This document shows, piece by piece, positions 1 through 8,209 of a DNA stretch of 64,000 nt; within the stretch, counting starts at the first letter, position 1, and every line of letters starts with the position of its first letter. The stretch comes from Streptomyces sp. NBC_00249 (lineage in GTDB: Bacteria > Actinomycetota > Actinomycetes > Streptomycetales > Streptomycetaceae). The stretch lies in NCBI RefSeq assembly GCF_026342355.1, contig NZ_JAPEMV010000001.1, forward strand, positions 372,001-436,000. Reading direction: 5' to 3'. The notes under the pieces are model-generated. The model did not search any database, was not told the DNA's origin, and worked only from the letters and a program-made list of their open reading frames with translations. The translations under genes and the position numbers were made by a program.

Positions 1-27
1 CCCGCCGCGCCCCGGATGGCCACAGCG

Positions 28-879
28 CTAGAGGCCCCCGCCCCGGGCCAGGAGGAGCAGGACGTCGCCGCCCGTGACCGCGAGGACGGCGAGGAAGGGG
101 GTCCGGCCCGGGGCCGGGGCGGTGGCCAGGAGCAGGCCGGCGGTCAGGGCCAGCAGGGTCCAGGCGTACGGGGAGGCCGGGCCCGGGGGGCCCAGGACCA
201 GGGCGGTCGTCGAGCCGAGGACCAGCAGGGCGGCCAGCGCGGCCGAGCGCCGGGCTCCCAGCCGCTGCGGCAGGCCCCGTACACCGGTGGCGAGGTCGTC
301 GGCGATGTCGGGCAGGACGTTGGCGAAGTGCGCCCCCGCGCCCAGCAGGGCGGCGGCCGCGGTCAGCCAGGGCGGCGGCCAGGGCGCCCCGGGCAGGCCG
401 AGCGTGACGAAGGCCGGGAGCAGCCCGAAGGCCAGGGCGTAGGGGAGCCAGGACGCGGCCGTGCCCTTGAGGCGCAGGTTGTACGCCCAGGCGGCGGCCA
501 CCCCCACCAGGTGCGCGGCGCCCGCGGCCGCTCCGGCGGCCAGGGACAGCGGGACGCACAGCAGCAGGGCCGTCAGCGCGGCGCGGCTCACGGCGCGGGC
601 CGGGACGGCGCCCGTGACCAGGGGTTTGTCGCGGCGGCCGGTGGCCAGGTCGCGCCGCAGGTCGGCGTGGTCGTTGCACCAGCCGACCGAGAGCTGGCCC
701 GCCGCGACGGCCGCCGCGGTGAGGGCGGTGCCCGCGGGCCCGCGCCCCGCGGCGGCGGCCAGCACGGCGGCGAAGACGGTCACGGCGGCGGCCGGGAGGG
801 GGTGGCAGGCGCGCAGCAGGCCGCCGGCCCGGGCGGCGGCGGGCGCGGGCGGCGGGGCCGGGAGGACGGGGGCGGGCAC
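28..879 (-). CDS. UbiA-family prenyltransferase
   Basis: Probable integral-membrane prenyltransferase that transfers a polyprenyl group to an aromatic acceptor. The 283-residue protein is mostly hydrophobic helices. It has the two Asp-rich motifs of the family that bind Mg-diphosphate: NDHADLRRD near residue 68 and DIADD near residue 190. The length fits UbiA enzymes. The start is a GTG at 879. It is transcribed away from the type III PKS at 968 with 88 bp between them, so it may prenylate the phenolic product of that operon; this partnership is inference. An inverted repeat lies just upstream of its start (882-901). Substrate is unknown. Confidence 0.82.
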   Translation of the reverse strand: MPAPVLPAPPPAPAAARAGGLLRACHPLPAAAVTVFAAVLAAAAGRGPAGTALTAAAVAAGQLSVGWCNDHADLRRDLATGRRDKPLVTGAVPARAVSRAALTALLLCVPLSLAAGAAAGAAHLVGVAAAWAYNLRLKGTAASWLPYALAFGLLPAFVTLGLPGAPWPPPWLTAAAALLGAGAHFANVLPDIADDLATGVRGLPQRLGARRSAALAALLVLGSTTALVLGPPGPASPYAWTLLALTAGLLLATAPAPGRTPFLAVLAVTGGDVLLLLARGGGL

Positions 880-881
880 GG

Positions 882-901
882 CGTCACGCTACGCCGTGAC
901 G
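882..901. promoter_or_regulatory. Inverted repeat between divergent UbiA and PKS genes
   Basis: Arms CGTCACG and CGTGACG pair perfectly around a 6-nt centre. The repeat lies 3 to 22 nt upstream of the UbiA start codon, where it would overlap the ribosome binding region of that gene and the promoter zone of the PKS. It may be an operator or an mRNA hairpin; no binding protein is known. Confidence 0.4.
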
Positions 902-955
902 GCACGTCCGCCGCGTACCTCTCGCGTCCTTCCTGGTGCGGCGGCGGTTCTTCCC

Positions 956-961
956 TATGTT
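956..961 (+). promoter_or_regulatory. Candidate -10 box of the PKS gene
   Basis: TATGTT fits the TANNNT pattern and ends 6 nt before the ATG at 968. A transcript started at the usual distance would begin at or next to the start codon, so the mRNA may be leaderless. No convincing -35 box or strong Shine-Dalgarno is seen. Confidence 0.35.
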
Positions 962-967
962 GGGGCG

Positions 968-2029
968 ATGACACGTGTCCTGGCAGTGAGCAGCGTGTTC
1001 CCGCCCCACCGGTACCCGCAGGCGCGGATCACGGAGGCTCTCGCCCGTTGTCTGCCGCCCGGTGCGGACACCGGCCTGCTGCGCCGGGTGCACGCCTCGG
1101 TGCGGGTCGCCTCCCGGCATCTCGCGCTGCCGCTGGAGCGCTACGGTCCGGGCACCGACTTCGGCACCAGCAACGCCCTGTTCGTCCGTACCGCCCTGGA
1201 GCTCGGCGCGTCGGCGGTCGAGGAGGTCCTCGCGGGGGCCGCTCTGACGGCCCCGGAGGTGGACCTCGTCCTGTCGACGACGGTGACGGGGCTGGCCACG
1301 CCCTCCCTGGAAGCCCGGCTCGTCGAGCGGACGGGGCTACGGGCCGACGTACGGCGGCTGCCGCTGTTCGGGCTGGGCTGCGCGGCGGGCGCCGCCGGGC
1401 TCGGGCGGCTGCACGACCTGCTCGGCGGCCGCCCCGGGGACGCGGGACTGCTGCTGTCGACGGAGCTGTGCTCGCTGACGCTCCAGCCCACGGACACCTC
1501 CATGGCGAACCTGGTCGCCGGGGCGCTCTTCGGGGACGGCGCCGGGGCCCTGCTCGCGGTGGGCGAGGACCATCCCCTGCACGCGGACGGGCCGGGACCG
1601 CTGGTGGTGGACGCGCGCAGCCGTCTCTACCCGGGCACCGGGCACCTCCTCGGCTGGGACATCGGGCACTGGGGCTTCCGGATGGTGCTGGGCCGTGAAC
1701 TGCCGGAGCTGGTGCGGCTGCACGTGGCGGAGGAGATCGAGTCCTTCCTCGCCGGGCACGACCTGAAGCCGTCCGACGTCGACGTCTGGATCTGCCATCC
1801 GGGCGGCCCGAAGATCCTCGACGTGCTGGCCGGGGCCCTGGGGCTGGCGGAGCCCGCCTTCGCGGCGAGCCGCCGGTCCCTGGCGGAGGTCGGCAACCTC
1901 TCCTCCGCGTCCGTCCTGCACATCCTCGGCGCCGTCCAGTCGGCGGGGCCGCCCCCGCCCGGGTCGGTCGCTCTGATGCTGGCCTTCGGGCCGGGCTTCG
2001 CCTCCGAACTCGTCCTGCTGCGCTGGTGA
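968..2029 (+). CDS. srsA: Type III polyketide synthase, SrsA-like alkylresorcinol synthase
   Basis: Chalcone-synthase-fold enzyme expected to extend a fatty acyl starter with malonyl units and cyclise it to an alkylresorcinol or alkylpyrone. The protein has 353 residues, usual for the family. The catalytic triad is visible: Cys138 in LFGLGCAAGA, His277 in WICHPGGPK and Asn310 in EVGNLSSA. The start ATG at 968 gives a full N-terminus; reading further upstream only adds Arg/Ala-rich shadow sequence. Next come an ICMT-type methyltransferase and a flavoprotein in the order of the S. griseus srsABC phenolic-lipid operon, which is the basis for the symbol. Starter-unit specificity cannot be read from the sequence. 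Confidence 0.88.
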   Translation: MTRVLAVSSVFPPHRYPQARITEALARCLPPGADTGLLRRVHASVRVASRHLALPLERYGPGTDFGTSNALFVRTALELGASAVEEVLAGAALTAPEVDLVLSTTVTGLATPSLEARLVERTGLRADVRRLPLFGLGCAAGAAGLGRLHDLLGGRPGDAGLLLSTELCSLTLQPTDTSMANLVAGALFGDGAGALLAVGEDHPLHADGPGPLVVDARSRLYPGTGHLLGWDIGHWGFRMVLGRELPELVRLHVAEEIESFLAGHDLKPSDVDVWICHPGGPKILDVLAGALGLAEPAFAASRRSLAEVGNLSSASVLHILGAVQSAGPPPPGSVALMLAFGPGFASELVLLRW

Positions 2030-2036
2030 GGGCACC

Positions 2037-2576
2037 GTGCCGACGATCCTCTACCTCCTGATCCTGGTCCTGGTGGCCGCCGAGCGGCTGGCCGAGCTGG
2101 CCACCGCCCGGCGGAACGCCGCCTGGAGCCTGGCCCGCGGCGGCCGGGAGTACGGCCGGGGCCACTACCCGGTCATGGTCGCCCTGCACACCGCCCTGCT
2201 CGTGGGCTGCGCGGTGGAGGCCGGGTACCGGACGTTCCTGCCGCTGCTCGGCTGGCCGGCGCTGGCCCTGGCGGTGGCGGCGCAGGGGCTGCGCTGGTGG
2301 TGCGTGCGGACGCTCGGACCGCGCTGGAACACGCGCGTCATCGTCGTACCGGGCCTGCCGCTGGTGGCGGCGGGGCCGTACCGGTGGCTGCGGCACCCGA
2401 ACTACGTGGCCGTGGTCGTGGAGGGGCTGGCGCTGCCGCTGGTGCACTCGGCGTGGCTGACGGCTGCCGTGTTCACGGTGGCCGACGCGCTGCTGCTGCG
2501 GGCGCGGATCCGCTGCGAGGACGCGGCGCTGGCCGATGCCGGCGGGGCGCCGCGCCCGGTGGGGGCGGCGCGGTGA
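2037..2576 (+). CDS. srsB: Isoprenylcysteine carboxyl methyltransferase-like membrane methyltransferase, SrsB-like
   Basis: Small membrane methyltransferase of 179 residues with several hydrophobic helices. The C-terminal signature RWLRHPNYVAVV is typical of the ICMT/phospholipid methyltransferase family and binds SAM. In the srs pathway the equivalent enzyme O-methylates the alkylresorcinol or its quinol; applying that here is inference from gene order. The start is a GTG at 2037, 7 nt after the PKS stop, with GAGGG upstream. Its stop overlaps the next start by 4 nt (GTGA), indicating translational coupling. Confidence 0.82.
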   Translation: MPTILYLLILVLVAAERLAELATARRNAAWSLARGGREYGRGHYPVMVALHTALLVGCAVEAGYRTFLPLLGWPALALAVAAQGLRWWCVRTLGPRWNTRVIVVPGLPLVAAGPYRWLRHPNYVAVVVEGLALPLVHSAWLTAAVFTVADALLLRARIRCEDAALADAGGAPRPVGAAR

Positions 2577-3604
2577 TCGACCTGATCGTCGCGGGCGGCG
2601 GCCCGGCCGGGCTGGCGACCGCGATCCACGCGGCGCTGGCGGGGCTGGAGGCGGTGGTGGTCGAGCCCCGGCCGACCCCCATCGACAAGGCCTGCGGCGA
2701 GGGGCTGATGCCGGGCGCGGTACGCCGCTTCGAGGAGCTGGGCGTCCCGGTGACGGGCCGTCCGTTCCACGGGATCGGCTACGTCGACGGGGCGACGGGC
2801 CAGCGCGCGCAGGCCCTCTTCCGCTCCGGCCCCGGGCGCGGGACCCGGCGTACCGACCTCCAGGCGGCGCTGGCCGGGCGGGCCGCACGGCTCGGCGTAC
2901 GGGTCCTGGAGCGGCGGGTCGGCGAGGTCACCCAGGACGGACGGCGGGTCACCGCGGCCGGGCTGACGGCCCGCTACCTGGCGGCGGCGGACGGGCTGCA
3001 CTCGCCGCTGCGCCGCAGCCTGGGCCTGGCGCTGCCCCCCGCTCCGGGACGCCCGGCCCGGTACGGGCTGCGCCGGCACTACGCGGTGGAGCCGTGGAGC
3101 GACCTGGTCGAGGTGTACTGGGCGCCGGGGTGCGAGGCGTACGTGACACCGCTCGGGCCCGACCGGATCGGCGTCGCGGTCCTCACCTCGCAGCAGGCGC
3201 CGTTCGACGTCCAGTTGGCCCGGTTCCCGCTGCTGGCCGCCCGGCTGCCGGCGCCCGCCGTCGGCGCGGCGGTGCGGGGAGCCGGGCCGCTGCGCCAGCG
3301 GGCCCGTACCCGGGTGGCGGGGCGGGTGCTGCTGGTGGGCGACGCCGCCGGGTACGTCGACGCGCTCACCGGGGAGGGGCTGACGCTGGCCGTCGCGGCG
3401 GCCGGGGAGCTCGTCCGGTGCGTGCGCGCGGACCGGCCGCAGGAGTACGAGCGGGCCTGGCGGGCCCTGTCCCGGGACTACCGCACCCTGACCGGCGCCC
3501 TGCTGTGGGCCCGCCGCCGGCCCCCGCTGGCCCGCCGCATCGTCCCGCTCGCGGCGCGCCTGCCCCGGGTGTTCACGGGGGCGGTGAACCTGCTGGGGCG
3601 CTAA
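2573..3604 (+). CDS. srsC: FAD-dependent monooxygenase/oxidoreductase, SrsC-like
   Basis: Flavoprotein of 343 residues. The N-terminal Rossmann motif VAGGGPAGLATAIHA binds the FAD ADP moiety, and VLLVGDAAGYVDALTGEG around residue 258 is the second FAD-binding motif of the UbiH/geranylgeranyl-reductase-like group. In the srs pathway the third enzyme hydroxylates the methylated alkylresorcinol toward a quinone; this role is inferred from synteny. A reductase acting on a prenyl chain is the main alternative, given the UbiA gene next door. The GTG start overlaps the preceding stop. The 3' end overlaps the convergent serine hydrolase by 4 bp. Confidence 0.8.
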   Translation: MIDLIVAGGGPAGLATAIHAALAGLEAVVVEPRPTPIDKACGEGLMPGAVRRFEELGVPVTGRPFHGIGYVDGATGQRAQALFRSGPGRGTRRTDLQAALAGRAARLGVRVLERRVGEVTQDGRRVTAAGLTARYLAAADGLHSPLRRSLGLALPPAPGRPARYGLRRHYAVEPWSDLVEVYWAPGCEAYVTPLGPDRIGVAVLTSQQAPFDVQLARFPLLAARLPAPAVGAAVRGAGPLRQRARTRVAGRVLLVGDAAGYVDALTGEGLTLAVAAAGELVRCVRADRPQEYERAWRALSRDYRTLTGALLWARRRPPLARRIVPLAARLPRVFTGAVNLLGR

Positions 3605-4836
3605 CCGCTCCTGGGGAGCAACGGTTTGTGGCCCGGGTAGACGTGGTCGGGGGTGACGATGCGGGTGACGGCCTCGCCGAAGAGGGTGCTGGGTTCCTGG
3701 CCGTCGGTCTGGACGTCGGTGTTGAGGAGGATGACCATCGTGGCCTGTGCCTCGGGAAGGTAGACGGGGAGGACCTCGTAGCCCGGCAGCGACCCGTTGT
3801 GGCCGATCCAGCCCTGGATGTTGAAGATGCCCAGCCCGTAGCCGTCACCGGGGATGTCCATCGGGGTGGTCTTCAGGCGTTCGGCCTGCGTCGCGGGGGT
3901 CAGGAGGGTGCCGGTGGCGAGGGTGCGGGCCCAACTGCGCAGGTCCTGCATGTCGGAGATCATCGCCCCGGCGGCCCAGGCCCAGGAGGGGTCCCAGTGG
4001 CTCGCGTCCTCGATCCTGCCCGAGGCCGTCTGGTCGGTGTAGCCGTGCGCGTACGGGGCCGGTATCGCCCCGCTCGTGGGGAAGAGCGTGCGGTGCAGTC
4101 CGGCCGGCTCCAGGACGTCCTTCGCGATGACGTCGTGGAGCGGCCGGCCGGTGACCTTCTCCACCACCAGGCCGAGCAGGACGAGGTTGGTGTTGGAGTA
4201 GTCGAACTCCGCGCCCGGCTCGAACTGCACCGGGTGCCGGAAGGAGTAGTCGAGCAACTGCTGTGGCGTGAACGGCTTGTTGGGATCGGCTTCGAACTTC
4301 TCGATGAAGTCGCCGTCCATGCTGTAGTTGAAGAGTCCGCTGCGCATGCCCGCGAGTTGGCGCAGCGTGATGCGGTCCCCGTTCGGAACGCCCTTGACGT
4401 ACTTGCCGACGGGGTCGTCCAGGCCGGTCTTCTTCTGGTCGACCAGCTGGAGGAGGGCGGTGACGGTGAACGTCTTGGTCTCGCTGCCGATGCGTACGTG
4501 GAGGCCCGTCCCCATGGGGGCGCCGGTCGCCTTGTCGGCGACGCCGAAGGTCTTCACGTAGCTCCCCTTGCCGGGGGCCCACAGGCCCACGGTCACGCCC
4601 GGGACCTTCGTCTCGCGCATGACCTGGCGTACGGCCGCGTCCAGTTGGGCCGCGACGGCCGGTGTGAGCCGCGCGAAGCCGGTGTCCGGGGAGGGGGCGG
4701 CCGAGGCGGACGGCGGCGGGGGCGGGGGCGGGGGCGTCGCCCCGTACGCGGAGCCCGCGACCGCCGGGGCCATGAGCACCGCGGCGGCGGCGACGGCCGC
4801 GCCGGTCCGGCGCGGCCGGATGTGGGTTCGCTTCAC
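3601..4836 (-). CDS. Secreted beta-lactamase-fold serine hydrolase (D,D-peptidase-like)
   Basis: Exported serine hydrolase of the class C beta-lactamase/D-alanyl-D-alanine carboxypeptidase superfamily, 411 residues. It starts with a signal peptide (Arg-rich n-region, Ala-rich core, AYGA cleavage-like site), followed by a run of about eight prolines that probably forms a linker. Motif 1 is SETK near residue 117, motif 2 is YSN near residue 214 and a late HNG replaces the KTG motif, as is common in the D-aminopeptidase/esterase branch. It resembles the streptomycete R61-type peptidases. Substrate could be peptidoglycan stem peptides or small esters. It is probably monocistronic. Confidence 0.87.
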   Translation of the reverse strand: MKRTHIRPRRTGAAVAAAAVLMAPAVAGSAYGATPPPPPPPPSASAAPSPDTGFARLTPAVAAQLDAAVRQVMRETKVPGVTVGLWAPGKGSYVKTFGVADKATGAPMGTGLHVRIGSETKTFTVTALLQLVDQKKTGLDDPVGKYVKGVPNGDRITLRQLAGMRSGLFNYSMDGDFIEKFEADPNKPFTPQQLLDYSFRHPVQFEPGAEFDYSNTNLVLLGLVVEKVTGRPLHDVIAKDVLEPAGLHRTLFPTSGAIPAPYAHGYTDQTASGRIEDASHWDPSWAWAAGAMISDMQDLRSWARTLATGTLLTPATQAERLKTTPMDIPGDGYGLGIFNIQGWIGHNGSLPGYEVLPVYLPEAQATMVILLNTDVQTDGQEPSTLFGEAVTRIVTPDHVYPGHKPLLPRSG

Positions 4837-4915
4837 GGAGTGTTCTCCTGCCGTCCGAAGGACCCGGGGAACAAGCCTAGGCCCGGGCCTCCCCCGTCGC
4901 GCGGTGAGCCCGGGG

Positions 4916-4933
4916 GCCGCCCGGACGGGCGGC
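4916..4933 (-). terminator. GC hairpin downstream of the membrane-protein gene
   Basis: Eight-base arms GCCGCCCG and CGGGCGGC pair perfectly around 2 nt. The hairpin lies about 60 bp past the stop of the leftward gene ending at 4993 and before the serine-hydrolase start at 4836. No U-tract follows, as is common in high-GC actinobacteria. Confidence 0.35.
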
Positions 4934-4992
4934 GGCCCCGGCCGCTGGGGTGCGGCCGGGGCTGCCGGTCGGTGGCCCCGGGGGGCGTGGGG

Positions 4993-6291
4993 TCAGGCCT
5001 CCTCGTCCGTGCGGGCGCGGGGTGTCCGGTACATCAGGGCCAGGCCCGCCAGGACCGCCGCGGCTCCGGCGCCGAGGACCACCGTGATCCCGGCCCACCC
5101 GTGGGGTCCGCCGAGGGCGCCCGTGAGGGGGTCGAAGAACACGATGCCGCCCACGACGTGCAGGGTGACCACCGCGAGGGCCGTCACCGCCGCGGCCCGC
5201 CACACCAGCGGGGTGTCCCGGACCGCCAGCAGGGCCCCGAGTCCGAGGCAGAACAGGGCCGCGGCGGGCGGCAGCAGGTCGGCGAGCCCGGACATGGGCG
5301 GCGCGGCCAGGTCCCGGGGCAGGTGCAGGACCCCGCAGAGCAGCAGGGCGGCCGCCGTGGGCCAGCGCAGTACGTGGCGCAGCGCGCTCTGGAGGCCGAG
5401 CGGGGTCCGGCCGGGGGCGGGTGTCCCGGGGGCGGCGGCCCGGACGGCGCCGCGCGGGGGCTCGGCGCCCTCGGGGTCCCGGCCTTCGGGCCGGTCCTCG
5501 GGCCGGTCCTCGGGCCGGTCCTCGGGCCGGTCCGGCTGCGGGGGCGCGGGGGGTGCCTGGGGGACGGGCCGGTCGGTCCTCGGGGACCCGTCGGGGCCGA
5601 GGATGCTGACCAGCAGGGCGACGTCCTCGATGGACCGGCCGACGGCCGCCGCCCGCAGGGTGATGTCGGCCTCGACGTCCTCGTCCCCGTGCTCGCCGAG
5701 CAGGGCCACCATGTGCCGGACCTCGTGGACGGGCCGGGCGACAGCGGCGGCGCGGAGCGCGTCGTGGCCGCGGTCGGGGAGTTGGCCGGTCTGCTTCAGG
5801 AGGTTGACCAGTGCGGTGACCTCTTCGACGGGGCGGCAGGTGGCCGCCGTCTCCAGCAGGGTCCGTATGGGTTCGGTGCGGGGCCCGGCCTGCGGGTCGC
5901 TCTGCGGGTCGGTAGGGGGCTCGGTACGCGGCTCGGGCTGTGAGTCGGCCTGCGGCTCGGTGCCCAGCTCGGGCTGCGGCTCGGTCTGCCACTCGATGCG
6001 CGGCTCGGGCTGCGGCTCGGTCTGCCGCTCGGGTCCCGGCCCGGCCGGGGCTTCGGCCATGACGACGGGAGCGGCCGGCGCGACCTCGGCCTGGACGGCG
6101 GCCGGTGGCGTGTCCGGGAGCCCGGGGAGCGCGGCCCCGGAGAAGGCGGCGTCGGGGTGCGGGACCACCTCGGGCCGGGGGACGTCGGGGAGCGGGAGGG
6201 CGGGGGGAGGGCCGGCGGTCGGCTGCGGGGTGGCGGGAGGGCCGTCGCGGTCGTCGTGCTGCGTCGCCGCCAGGGTGCTGGGGTCGTTCAT
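4993..6291 (-). CDS. Repeat-rich conserved membrane protein of unknown function
   Basis: Unrecognised 432-residue protein in four parts. Residues 1-140 are Pro/Gln/Glu-rich with degenerate EPQPE-type repeats and no obvious signal peptide. A helical region follows with three tandem copies of a roughly 35-residue motif of pattern AAxxRPxEEVxxLVxLL (TAATCRPVEEVTALVNLL, AAAVARPVHEVRHMVALL, AAAVGRSIEDVALLVSIL). Next is a charged linker with RPED repeats, then four hydrophobic segments probably forming a C-terminal membrane domain. The start ATG at 6291 is preceded by CGGAG at good spacing; the open frame extends further but only as shadow. The helical repeats look like a protein-interaction platform displayed in the cytoplasm. 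Confidence 0.72.
   Translation of the reverse strand: MNDPSTLAATQHDDRDGPPATPQPTAGPPPALPLPDVPRPEVVPHPDAAFSGAALPGLPDTPPAAVQAEVAPAAPVVMAEAPAGPGPERQTEPQPEPRIEWQTEPQPELGTEPQADSQPEPRTEPPTDPQSDPQAGPRTEPIRTLLETAATCRPVEEVTALVNLLKQTGQLPDRGHDALRAAAVARPVHEVRHMVALLGEHGDEDVEADITLRAAAVGRSIEDVALLVSILGPDGSPRTDRPVPQAPPAPPQPDRPEDRPEDRPEDRPEGRDPEGAEPPRGAVRAAAPGTPAPGRTPLGLQSALRHVLRWPTAAALLLCGVLHLPRDLAAPPMSGLADLLPPAAALFCLGLGALLAVRDTPLVWRAAAVTALAVVTLHVVGGIVFFDPLTGALGGPHGWAGITVVLGAGAAAVLAGLALMYRTPRARTDEEA
5487..5534. repeat. 12-bp tandem repeat, 4 copies
   Basis: CGGGCCGGTCCT is repeated four times head to tail; the last copy differs at its final base. It lies inside the coding frame of the membrane protein and encodes RPED repeats in the linker before the membrane domain. 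Copy number is likely to vary between strains. Confidence 0.85.
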
Positions 6292-6535
6292 GGAAAGCTC
6301 CGTTCGCCGACGCGCGGGTCTACACATCGCGCGCCGGTCATCGTGCGTCATGGGAATCGCACGCTCTGTTACATTCAGCGGCATCCGCCCGCACTGCGCC
6401 ATTCGGGGCGGGCAAACGGGGGTCTCCCCGGGCGCGCCGGGCCCCCGGGGCCGGACACGCCGGGGCCAAGGCGTCGCGCCGCCGCTCGCGCGCTGCACAG
6501 TGGGCGGGTTCACTCGTCCAGAAGGGGTGTCGCCC

Positions 6536-8209
6536 GTGCCGGATCCAAGTCCCGCCCGCAGCCGGCGCCCCGGGCGCCGGGTGACGGCCGTCCTGCTGCC
6601 CGCGCTGTTCCTGCTCTGCGCCGCCGCCTCGGGACCGCCCGCCGCCGGGGCCCCGGGCCCCGGGCGGCCGGTGGTCGAGGTCGCCGAGGGGCCCGTACGG
6701 GGCCGCGCGCACGGCGCGTACGACACGTTCGACGGCGTCCCCTACGCCGCCGCGCCGACCGGCCCGCTGCGCTGGCGCCCGCCGCGGCCCGCGCCGCGCC
6801 GCGCCGGGGTGCTGGACGCGGGGGCGCCCCGGGCGCGGTGTCCGCAGCTCCCGGCGATCGGGCCGGGCGGGCCGAGCGGCTCGGAGGACTGCCTGTTCCT
6901 GAACGTCACCGCACCGGCGGGGCGCGGCGCCGGCCGCCCCGTCATGGTGTGGTTCCACGGTGGCGGCTTCCGGCTCGGCTCCGGGGACCTCTACCGGCCC
7001 GACCCGCTGAGCGTGCGCGGCGACGCGGTGGTCGTCACGGTCAACTACCGGCTCGGCGTCCTCGGCTTCTTCGGCCACCCCGAGCTGGGCGGCGCCCCGG
7101 ACTTCGGGATCGCCGACCAGCAGGCGGCGCTGCGCTGGGTCCGCGCCAACGCGGCCCGGTTCGGCGGTGACCCGGACCGGGTCACCGTGTTCGGGGAGTC
7201 GGCGGGCGGGCTCAGCGTCTGCGCGCACCTGGTCTCCCCCGCCTCGGCGGGGCTGTTCGCCCGGGCGATCGTGCAGAGCGGCTCCTGCTCGACCACGATG
7301 CCGCCCTACTCGGTGCTGCCGACCCTCGGGACCTACGAGCCTTTCGTGCCCGAGGCGCGCACGGTCGCGGACGGGGTGGCGGCGGCGGCCGAACTCGGCT
7401 GCGGCGGGCGGCCCGCCGGGACGGTGCTCGACTGCCTGCGCGCCCTGCCCCCGGGCCGGCTGGTGACGCCCGCGCTGATGGATCGCTTCTCCGGGGTCGC
7501 GTACGGGAACTCCGTGCTGCCCGTGGAGCCGCGGCGGGCCCTGGAGAGCGGGCGCTTCCACCGGGTGCCGGTGATGCAGGGCAGCACGCTGGACGAGATG
7601 CGGCTGTTCATCGCCCAGACCCTGGACGCGTATCCGGTGGGCGGCGGCCAGGCCTACCGGGACCGGCTGCGGACCTCCTTCGGCGCGTCGGCCCCGGCCG
7701 TGGAGGCGGAGTACCCGCAGGCGGCGTTCCCGACGGCCGCGCTGGCCTGGGCCACCGCGCTGTCCGACGCCTCCTTCACCTGCCCGACGCTGCGGGACAG
7801 CCGGGCGCTGGCCCGCCACGTGCCGACGTACGGCTATCTCTTCAGCGACCGCGGGGCGCCGAACTTCACGGGCCTGCCCGAGCCGGCGGGCTTCCCGTAC
7901 GGGGCCGCGCACGGGTTCGAGCTGCCCTACCTGTTCACCACGGCGCCGCTGGCCCCGGCGCAGCGGACGCTGTCGGACCGGATGACCGGGTATTGGACGC
8001 GTTTCGCCCGCGGCGGCTCGCCGAACGGGCCGGGGAGCCCCGCGTGGCCGGTGTTCGGCTCCTCCCCCGCCTCGGTGCTGAGCCTGGGCCCGGGGGACGG
8101 CGGGATCCGTCCGGTCGACGCGGCGACGGCGCACCACTGCGCACTGTGGGACTCGCTGCCGCCGCCCGCGCCGACGACGACCGCCCCCGACCGAAAGGTG
8201 ACCCCGTGA
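6536..8209 (+). CDS. Secreted type B carboxylesterase
   Basis: Alpha/beta-hydrolase of the carboxylesterase/para-nitrobenzyl esterase family, 557 residues. An Arg-rich n-region and hydrophobic core at residues 15-40 suggest export. The oxyanion-hole motif HGGGF is at 141-145 and the nucleophile elbow GESAGG places the catalytic Ser at 222. SEDCLFLNV near 116 is a family hallmark. The acid is probably the Glu of the LDEMRLF segment and the base the His in AAHGFELPY. GTG at 6536 is chosen because AAGGGG lies about 8 nt upstream; GTG 6527 is an alternative. The stop overlaps the next start by 4 nt. Confidence 0.88.
   Translation: MPDPSPARSRRPGRRVTAVLLPALFLLCAAASGPPAAGAPGPGRPVVEVAEGPVRGRAHGAYDTFDGVPYAAAPTGPLRWRPPRPAPRRAGVLDAGAPRARCPQLPAIGPGGPSGSEDCLFLNVTAPAGRGAGRPVMVWFHGGGFRLGSGDLYRPDPLSVRGDAVVVTVNYRLGVLGFFGHPELGGAPDFGIADQQAALRWVRANAARFGGDPDRVTVFGESAGGLSVCAHLVSPASAGLFARAIVQSGSCSTTMPPYSVLPTLGTYEPFVPEARTVADGVAAAAELGCGGRPAGTVLDCLRALPPGRLVTPALMDRFSGVAYGNSVLPVEPRRALESGRFHRVPVMQGSTLDEMRLFIAQTLDAYPVGGGQAYRDRLRTSFGASAPAVEAEYPQAAFPTAALAWATALSDASFTCPTLRDSRALARHVPTYGYLFSDRGAPNFTGLPEPAGFPYGAAHGFELPYLFTTAPLAPAQRTLSDRMTGYWTRFARGGSPNGPGSPAWPVFGSSPASVLSLGPGDGGIRPVDAATAHHCALWDSLPPPAPTTTAPDRKVTP

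Noticed and set aside
5487-5534. Tandem 12-bp array considered as a CRISPR or origin iteron array
   Set aside because: Units are contiguous, in frame and encode RPED, with no spacers. It is a coding microsatellite.
2536-5943. Open frame of more than 1,100 codons on the plus strand
   Set aside because: It is Gly/Arg/Ala-rich low-complexity translation antisense or out of frame to the flavoprotein, serine hydrolase and membrane protein, a usual artefact of high GC.
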